A stretch of DNA of 64,000 bases from Malania oleifera (taxonomy: Eukaryota; Streptophyta; Magnoliopsida; Santalales; Ximeniaceae), in the NCBI RefSeq assembly GCF_029873635.1, contig NC_080428.1:66929101-66993100 (forward strand), written 5' to 3'. This document shows, piece by piece, positions 50,101 to 60,100 of the stretch. The notes beneath the pieces were generated by a model. The model had not been told where the DNA came from and did no database searches. It was given only the letters and a program-made list of their open reading frames with translations. Numbering within the stretch: position 1 is the first letter of the stretch; each line of letters begins with the position of its first letter. The translations under genes were made by a program, and so were the position numbers.

Positions 50101-53100
50101 CAATTTTCAAGTCTATTCATTTAAGTGCCTAGCATGTCAATTAAGGAAGCATAGTGGACATTTCTTTCCCTCTAGATTGCAGCTCGTAGTCATTGTTTTT
50201 GCTAGTTTGAATCCATGTAGGGTCAAGAACAATAATTGGTATTTTGTGTAATATCTTTCTCATATGACCCGGTTCTATCTCTTAAAAGATAGGTATGAAT
50301 TTCTAAATATATTCATCCAATTTCATTATGAAATAAAAAATCAAAAAAAAAAAATTGATAATGCTTTGGAATTTGTGCAAAATTAGATTCAATCTTTTTA
50401 CTCTGATAAAGGAATTATTCATCTTATGTGCATAATACTCAGCAGAATAAGGTGGTTGAAAGGAAGAATAGACATTTAATTGACATAGTGCACCCTGATG
50501 CCCCTTCTTTCCCATTCCACGTGTTTTTGGGTGTTACCTATTTGGTTCATGTTTAGGACAAGCCATCTCCTCGTGCAAATAGTGTGTCTTTGTTGGGGTA
50601 TTCAAGAATCCAGAAAAGGATATAGGTGCTATGATCCTTCAACTCATAAAACTATCTCAATTCCAATGTAAGCTTTTTTAGGGAACAACTAATTTTCCTA
50701 GGGCTACATCTTCTTTGGATGAGGTTATTCTTTGTCAATTGGCTAACAGTGGCTCTCTCTCTCGCCCATGTGTCAATCATCTTCCTCAAAAGTCCTTGGA
50801 CTTACCATATACCATCAACTACCTTCATAATGGTTCTATTAAAGGATTAAAGCTTGGTTGGTGGCCAAGAGGTAGACACAAATGTATGGTATTGATTATT
50901 TTGAGAACTCTCAGATCATTCACTTGAATTCTTTTCATGTTTTAATTTCCTTAGTTGTTAATTTTGATTCATCTTATATAGACTTTACCAGTCAGATGTA
51001 AGATGTTTAAGGATATTTTGATAATATTTTCATATATGGGTCGGAAGGAAGAGGGATACACAGAGCAACCTCCAAAATGTGTTGCTTAGGGAGAGAGTGA
51101 CAAGGTCTATAAGTTGCATAAAGGCCATTATGGCCTCTTAAGCCATCCCCAAGTTCAGAAAATCCACTATGATGGTTTCAGATTTTGGCTTTTAAACTGA
51201 TCATTCTTTTTTCATCTAGAAGAAGGAGACAAGTATGGTGCTTATGGCTGTTCAAATTGATGATATCATCATCATGGGCAACAATCCTGGTGGGATTGGA
51301 AAGTTAAGTGTTTGTTTAGAGAAAATTTTCAAATGCAAGGTGGGAATACTTCATTATTATCTCGGTATTGAGATTGTGAGGTATAACAAAGGCCTTAAGT
51401 TTTCTTAGCAAAAATATAATTTAGACTTACTAAATAGGAGAGGTATGGAGAGGTGTCCTGGAAGCTAATCCAACTAATACTCTTATGGATCCAAATGTGA
51501 AGTCTAAGGATGGAAAACCTGATTTTGAAGAGAAATCCTAGATAGAAAGTTGGTTGGCAAGCTGATTTATTTGACTATCACTATAACAAAAACAAATCCT
51601 CTACTTCGAGGGTTGCTAGTCAATTTATGGAGAATCGTAAGAAGGAACAAAAGGATGTTGTTTGTTAGATATTTGAGTGTTTTAAGAGCTCTCTTGGCAA
51701 AGGATTCGTATATAGGTGTAATAGAAACTTTGATATTAATATTGTGGGTAACTCTACTGCAGATTAAGCTTGTTCCATTGCACTCCATTTAGATCAAGGA
51801 TTTTGTCCAAGGAAAGGAAATGAAAAATACAAATAAGAAGGAAGTCTATTTTCCATTGTATTCTCTCTCCATATCAAATACTACTAAAAATAAAAATTAG
51901 TCCAAATATGAATAAATATTAAGAAAATTAATATGTTACTTAGCGTAAAATTAAATTTTGCTCATTAATTTGCTATATATATATATATATATATATATTA
52001 TTTTCTTTCTCCCCTTCCTTGATTACCAGATATGAATAAGTTGATTCCTTCATATTTTTTCTTTCTTTCACTAATGTTTTCCAAGTTCCACATAGGACCT
52101 TAAAAATCAGAGATCTATTACTGAATATAGTACATTTGTGGGCGGCAATTTTGTTACCTAGTGAGCAAGAAACAAAATACAATAGCGAAACCTAGCATTG
52201 AAGCACAGTACCAAGATATGACACATGCAGCTCCTTTAGATATGTTTTGAGATAATCAGGCTGCTATCTCCGTCACTAGCAATCCTGTGTCTTAAGGAAA
52301 AATTCCATTAAAGTAGACTGTCACTTTGTGATAAATGTTGTCATGAAAAAGGTTGCAACTTGTGAGCACTCCATTTGTGAAGTCCTCTAATGAGCTAGGA
52401 GATGTACAAAAGATTTATTTAAAACTACCTCGTCTAGTTGTTGTGACAAGTTGAGATTAGTCTATATCATAGTTACCAGAAAAACACTACACCCTAGTGA
52501 ACCACGTATTGGTTCAAAAATTCCAAAACATGGTACATTTACATTCTGGAACACTAAATCTAACGATCCAAAGTTGTAACTCAATATTTTTCACATAACA
52601 TATTTTTTGTTATTTAAGTGGATAATTATCGCATTATAATTCCATTCTCAGCCATTATTAATATATTTAACAAAAGAAAATACCTTCAAGATTTTGAAAC
52701 ACTTGTACACCCTACCCAAAATATACTAGTGCCACAGCATGTCTCTCACCAATATATCTATATGTAAGTATATCATTAGCGTTCAAGGTTTTACAGCATG
52801 TGCCATACCACAATCCCAATCCCATTCCCATTCCATGAACCAGAACGTTCCATGTTCTAGGTAACACTGGTTTGTATTAATAAACCACCATCTTGAGGGG
52901 GAGTATTAAGGCAGCAGGTATTAATGTTTTTATTGTATGCGGGGGTTTTATCATACGGAAATATTTTAATTAAATCAAATCCAGAGAGTGTGCAGTTGGA
53001 ATCTGGCTGACTGCTTGCTTCCATCTCTTCTCCTCTTCTTCCTTTAAATGCAATCTGATTATTCCTAGGCAAACTGACCAGTTTTGTCATAATTGTAACA

Positions 53101-56083
53101 GCTGTTATGACAGGGAGTATTTCTCATTATTTGGAATACAGGTATTTTGACAAGAGTTGGACGTTTTGTTGCAGACCTCTTTTATTTCCTGCATTTTTGA
53201 AAGGAAACCAACACCAAGCTGATCTTTTCTGCCAGTCAATGACAGAGTCAGGAGAGAGCTTGGGCTAGAGCTGAATCTGGTGAGAAAGAAGCAGAATGTA
53301 CCTTGGTGCATTGGAGGAGATTTCAACACAACCAGATTTGAACTGGACTGGTTGTAGCCAATCTATTGCAGTAACAAGAGAGTTTCCTTATTGTTCATGG
53401 ATAAGTTGACTTACTTTTGCAGAGAGGAAATTTCACCCAGTCGAACAACAGGTGGCTGCTAGGTTGGGAATTGACAAATATTTGGTCTCTTTTGATTAGG
53501 AAATGTTCGCTTACCTTAATTAGGAATGCCTTCCAAATATTACTTTGGATCACTCTCCAATCAGGATTCATTGTCGAGGGATGGCAAGTCCTTTCTGATT
53601 CAAAAGCATGCGAATCTAAGGGGAGGGTCTTAACAAGTTGGTTAGAGATTGGCGGCGCTCTTCACTTGAGGGAAACACCAGTTATTGTCTAGCAGACTGC
53701 TGGGTCTCATCTTTTCTCCTCTTCTTCTCCTTCTTCATCTATACTCAATCTGATTATTCTTAGGCAAATTGACCAGTTTTGTCATATTTGTAACAGATGG
53801 TATGTCAGGGAGTAATGTCATTATTTGGGACAACAGGTATTTTGGCGAATTTGGAAGTGTGCGAACTTTTTATTTTGACAAGGAAACCAATATCAAGCTG
53901 ATCTTCTCTGCAGGTCAAAGGCAGAGTCAGAAGAGAGGTTGGGCTTGAGTTGGATAAGGCGGGACGACGCCAAATGTCCCTCGGTGCACTGGAGGGGATC
54001 TCAACATGATCAGATTTCAAGCTGAAAGAACTGGTTGTAGCCAAGCTCTGCAGTAACCATAGAGTTTCCTTATCATTTATGGATTAATTGACTTACTTTT
54101 GCAGAGGGGAATTTTCACCCAGAAAACATAGGTGGCCACTTGTTGAGGAATGATAAATTTTTGGTCTCTTTTAATTGGGAGGAAATGTTTGCTGACCTTA
54201 ATAGAAAATGCCTTCCAGAAATTACTTTGGATCACTCTCCAATCATGTTGGATTGAGGAGGGATGACAAGTCCTTTCTGATTTGAAAGCATGTGACTCTA
54301 ATAGGAGGGTCGTAACAAGTTGGTTAGAGATTGGCAGGACTCTAATTCACTTGAGGGAACCACCAGTGTTTGTCTAGAAAAAAGTTTAAACCACTCAACT
54401 TGAAGAGATGGAATAAGGGTTGCTTTGGCAAGATTAAAAAAAAAAAACCAAGCTGGCAAGTCTGCGGGCCAAAATCAAAGAGTTGGAGTTGGACAACCTT
54501 AAGGGGAAGGTGGGGAGAGGGGAATAATTATTGAAAAGGAAATCTCCTGGAGACATAAAAATAGAGCACTTTGGCAGGCTGAAGGGGGTAATAACACAAG
54601 ATATTTTTATAGGATAGTCAGTTCTCACAGGAGATCTAACTACACCAATAGAGTTTCTATCAAAGGGAAAATTTGATTAGAAGAGGGGAAAATCTCCAGG
54701 AGAATAGTAAGTTTTGTGAAAAGTTCTATAAAGAGACTGTTGGTAGGTCACCCTTGCCAGCTGGAGTTCTCAAGCACTAGAAAGGACTGAGGAGGATAGA
54801 GTCTGGTTGGAGAGATTATGCAACAAGGACGAGGCTTTGGCAGCCCTTGATCCTTGCCAAGCAGACAGCCCCAGGCCCTCATGGAATGGCGTGGTTTTCT
54901 TCAAGTATTATCAAGATATTGTAAGGAAGGATGTCACGCCTGCTCGCCTCCGGTGCCCAACTTCAAATACAAAGTTTCTCGGGTAGTGTTGTGGAGTCAT
55001 TTCAAATAAGGCTTGCTGGGTGAAAAAAGCAACTTTTATCTTAGGGTGGAAGGCTCACACTTATTAAGAGCACTCTTTTAAGTATCCCAACCTATTTTTT
55101 GTTGCTACTTATGGTCACAGTCTCCATGGCTTATATATTATAAGAAACATCAAAGGGATTTCCTAAGAAGCAGTGCAGATGGTGAGAGATTTTCATCTGG
55201 TGAGATAGTATAGAGTATGTTCTCCTCGCATCTCAGAGGGGCTGGGGTTTAGAAATCTGCAGGTGTTCAATCAAGCCCTATTGGGTAAATGACTATGGAG
55301 GTTAGCTGCAGAGGAAGAAGGCTTGTGGAGAGAGTTTCTAGGGGGGTACTTTGGGAGGAAGGCTAGAGGCTCGTTAATCACTGGTGTGAAAAACACTCAC
55401 AAAGTGGGGTTGCCCAGCAGTATTGTGGCTGGCAAAGGCTTCTCTAAGTTTAATGGCTTCTCAATTGGAAATGGTAGCAGCATCAGATTCTGGTTGGACT
55501 TTGATGTGGACATATGACCGTCAAAGATGCCTTTCCTGCTCTTTTCAAGTTGGCTAGAAGCAGAAAAGAAAAAGTGGCAGGTATGCTTTATTTTAGAAAA
55601 AATAAGCAGAGAGGAACCTGGCATTCAGGAGGCAAGTGCAAGACTGGGAAGTGCAGGATATTAAAAAACTGTTACATGGGCTTTTACGGCATGAGAGTGT
55701 AAATTGAGATGACTCTTCTAAGTAGTTTGGGTGGTAGGAATAGCCGAATAGCAGATTTACTGTGAAAAAGTTCCACAAAAACTCTGTAAGGGATTTTAAA
55801 ATCTTTTCCTTGAAGAGCCATTTGAAGAGTTACTCCCAAACAGATTGCTTTCTTTGCTTAGGAAGCCTCTTGGCAAGCCATCCTTAGAAAGATAACTTAG
55901 AAAACGAGGTAACATTGTTATGAATTACTGCTTTATAGCAAGGGCAATGGAGAGAGCACAAATCACCATTTTCATGACTGCCCAGTGGCTGGAGATTTTT
56001 GGAACTTGATTTAACAATTTTAAAAAATAGACAGAAAACACAACAGGATTCTAGAAAGACTAGGCTGAATGAGGGTAACTGTC

Positions 56084-56124
<41 letters not shown>

Positions 56125-57149
56125 CCTTTCCACCCATCTAAATGACACCCTCTCCACAACCGGATCCCAAAACCTAGCAGATCTAGGGTTATCCCTGAAA
56201 GGAACCCCTTTATGGGACAACAGTCAATCCAGCACAGCACACCCCACCTTCGAGGATAACTCCCTAATGCACTGCCACAATACCCCCTTGTCTAATCCCC
56301 CTCATAGCCCTAAACCAAGATTTAGGCTCACCATTCACTAAAACCGAAAAATTCACATTAGACAAGAAGCCTTTCATCCATCTATGTCATCTCTCTCCAA
56401 ATCCCTTCCTCATGAATATCTTACCAAGAAGTTCCAACTCACTCTATCATAGGCTTTTTCAAAGCCCATCTTAAAAATGAGTCCCCACTTCATTCTTCTC
56501 CAAATGTTCTCAACATTTGCAATCAAAATGGCATTCAAAACCCGTCCCCTCTCCCACCCACCCCCCAGCACAAATGCACTTTGAGCCTTGGTAATAATCT
56601 TATCAAGTACCACACTCAACCTATTAGCTAGTGCTTTAGTGATTATTTTATAAATGCTAGATACTAGACTAATAGGTCTATAGTCAGATATCTTGATAGA
56701 CCTACTCTTCTTTAGCACTAAAGTTATAACAGTGGATTAACTCTTGCTTAAAATCCCATTCCAATAAAATTCATTAAAAACCTTCAAGTGATATTTTACC
56801 ACCGCCCAACAATCTTGAAAGAGAGCCAAGTTGAAACCATCTGGCTCTAGAGCTTCTCCATTCCAAAGACGGTAGGCCTCACTTCCTCTTACTCAAAAGG
56901 TCTCTCTAACCAAGCTATCTTATCACCAGAGAAAGTGTAGTAACCCGACCCCGAAAAAAAATAACAATAATAATAAATAAATAATAATAACAATAAATAA
57001 ATAAATAAAAAGATATTTTGGAGAAGATATTTTGAAAAGAGATATTTTGAGATATTTATATATAAATATCTTGGAGGAGATATTTATTTAGATTACTTAA
57101 GGGCTAAGTTAGGATTTATTCTATAAATTCTCTTATTCTCTCTCATTCT

Positions 57150-57185
<36 letters not shown>

Positions 57186-60100
57186 AAGATCCTTCGCCAT
57201 TCATCGTCCATTTCCAAAAACAGAGGGTACTGTGTGTATCAAAAGAGGAAACTCTACACTTTTAGTGGATAGGATCGTCGTTTCGGAGAGTTTCGGGTTT
57301 TCCCAAGAATCGAGGTAGGAATCTGATCCTAATTTTGATTGGATATTTGGATAGCAGTAGAAAACATAGTAAGGTTATGTTCTGTGGTTTTAGGTTTTCA
57401 GGACCTCGAGTTGTCGATTTGGACCGTTTTCATACGAACTTTCATTTCGAGTATAAGGTAAGGGGAATTTGATTACAACAGCTATATTGGAAAACTAAAC
57501 CGCTAAAAAGCTAGTTTATGTTATTATCTATGATTTAATTGCTTATTTGTGAAATTCTACCGAGCAGAGATGCCGATTTGATGATTTTACGGTTTTTGGT
57601 AAAAACGAGGTTTTCGACGTGTAATCTCCAAAATTTTACAAACATCATTTATTTGTGTTTATACTATAGTAGGAGAGGCTCGAATCCTTTATTTATTCAG
57701 TTAAACTATGTATATTGAATTTCTATCATTTAGTGGGTTTTTGTATTAAACTTGTGTGATATATGTTGATATGGGAATGAATGGATTTTCTATACTATTG
57801 ATATAGAATATGGGAACGAAGTTCCAAATTTGTTATACTGATAATGTGAATAAACAGAGGCTAGTGATGCACCGAACCGCATCAGTAACCAAAGAAGGGT
57901 AAACTGAGTGGAAAGACACCGGTTTGAACCCAATGCTATTATGTGAATTTGTAAAAAATACTAGAAATGCGCAGGTTATCATATTTGTATAAATTGAATT
58001 TATGATACACGGAACCACAGCTTGAGAGTCCCGGGAGGGTTGAAAAATACTTTCTTTGCAGGGTGAAATAAAACCACTGTTATATGATACGGCACGATAT
58101 CGTAGCTAGATGTACACGTGCAACCACACGTATTAAACGATGTGGGTACCAAGATGGTCGGCTAGCGGGGTGAAACCATTGGCTGATATTGGGCCAATGG
58201 GGGCAGTCAGATGTAGGTACTCGGCAGTGTCTGCACAAACAGGGCATTGGACGAGTACCAGTGCACAACCCGAGCCACGGGGTAAAACTGGTTATAGGGA
58301 TATTTTGCTGTTGGTCATTTGATAAATCATTAAATGGTCGAAAGACAGATGTGGGAATTTTGTAATATGAATAATGATATTCCTGATGCATTACTGTATT
58401 GAAAATATTTGATTTATATTCCAGATGTTGAATGAAAATATGCATGTATGCAGTCACACACTGTTGTAACTCCTTCTTCCTTACTGAGAGGTGTCTCACC
58501 CTATCTTACAACCTTTGTTTTCAGGTCCGTCCGTGCGTTGGTCCTAATAGATAAAGGGACTGGGGAGGTTATTTTGGTTAACTTACGTAAGCATCTAAAT
58601 TTTGTACTAAACTTGATGAAAGTCCTTTTTGGGGGGTTGAAATATGACGATTACTCTAAATCCGAATGTATGTAAATTATGGATGTATTAGTAAACTCTG
58701 GTATAAGGCTAGCAGTAATCCCAATGGATGTTTATGTTTTTCCGCGACATTTACATCATAATTATATATGATTTACACCCGTATGTCCCTGTTTAGGGCG
58801 GGTTGTTTCCATATCTTGAACAGGTATAGGTATTTGATGTATGTGAGTGACACCTGAGTCCGTGTAAAGGGCTGGGTCATTACAGAAAGGGTCCCACTCT
58901 AAGCCTTCCACCATCGGTCTACTATCATCATCCTCAGAAAACAAATTATAATAAAAATCAATGATCGCATAAGCAATCCTGTTTGTATCCAAGATTATTT
59001 CCTCCCTACCCACCTCCAACTCCCTGATCAAATCTTTTCTCATTTTCCCACCTGCTATCCTATGAAAAAATCTAGAATTACGAATAAAGCATTCAGTTTC
59101 TAAATAAATCACAAATTTTGTGAACATATATGAGTAAATTAAGTTTAGGTGAGGATAATAATTAAATTAGGCAATAAATCACATGCATGTGAATTTTATT
59201 TTCACTAAAAGGATGAAAATAAAATAAAATAAAAATTTTATTTTTATTAAGATTTAAGAACACTTAACATTTTGATTGATTAACCATAACTGAGACAAGT
59301 TTAAGTAGAAACCTTTGTCTTTCTGTCTAATAAGTAATAACCAAGAAACTGATTTGGTATAATTCATACCTCCATGGCTCCATCAAGTATTGACCACAGT
59401 TATTCCATACCTGTTCTGTAATCAATTTAAACTTTTTTAACTCCTTCCACATATCCAAGCTTTAAAAATTTTTTATGGACATCCATGAAGAATTTCAACT
59501 AATAATTTTATATATATATATATATCCAAAGGCCTTTTTCAAAATCAGTATACTGCATTAGCATTAAATATGAGAACAGAACAGAACATAAATTACATGC
59601 CTAGAATTAGCATATATAAATGTGCAGAACACTAAATATTATGAATGCAAAGAAAGCTGTAGGCATCATTAACAACAAGCCATCAAAAAGACCAAATTAT
59701 TTTTAAACAAAAACTAAAAAATAAAAAAAGAGAGAGACTGGATGAATGTAATTCTAATCATTTGGTGCTCTCAAGTTCTTCAATATGCAAGTAAATCAAA
59801 TATGGTATCTCAGAAACAGAACATCAAAGACTCCAGGAAAAATAAGGTGAGGGTGGGGACAGGGCGTCTAACCATGATTGACAACTCTCTAAATAATGGT
59901 CAAGTCATAATAAGAATGTTGTGCACAAGAGGCTATGTTTGTATGGAACAAACAAACTATCACAACCAAGTTTTCAAATGATCACCTTAGTCTCCTATGA
60001 ACTTCTGAAAGTCGACTTTGTAGTAGTCTTGATTGGTTAGTCAAATCCTGCATAAAATGATTTCAGAAGTATACAACATGTCATTAGCGCATGACACATA

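Larger units (their letters stand above)
33565..53100 (+). mobile_element. Old Ty1-copia element (copia 3), host of nested insertions
   Basis: The 5' LTR (33565-33898) starts TATTAAAG and is followed by the primer site TGGTACCAGAGC (33900). The 3' LTR (52904-53100) starts TATTAAGG after the purine tract TTGAGGGGGAG. Both share CTTCTTCCTTTAAA and GATTATTCCTAGG-type blocks. Own gag pieces lie near 48850-48930 (TSRAVWDHLHDSF) and pol remnants at 49300-52450. The rest of the span is two younger copia elements and an unassigned stretch at 44192-44905. Many stops and frameshifts; the 5' LTR also holds an extra, partly palindromic stretch (about 33602-33720). Confidence 0.65.
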
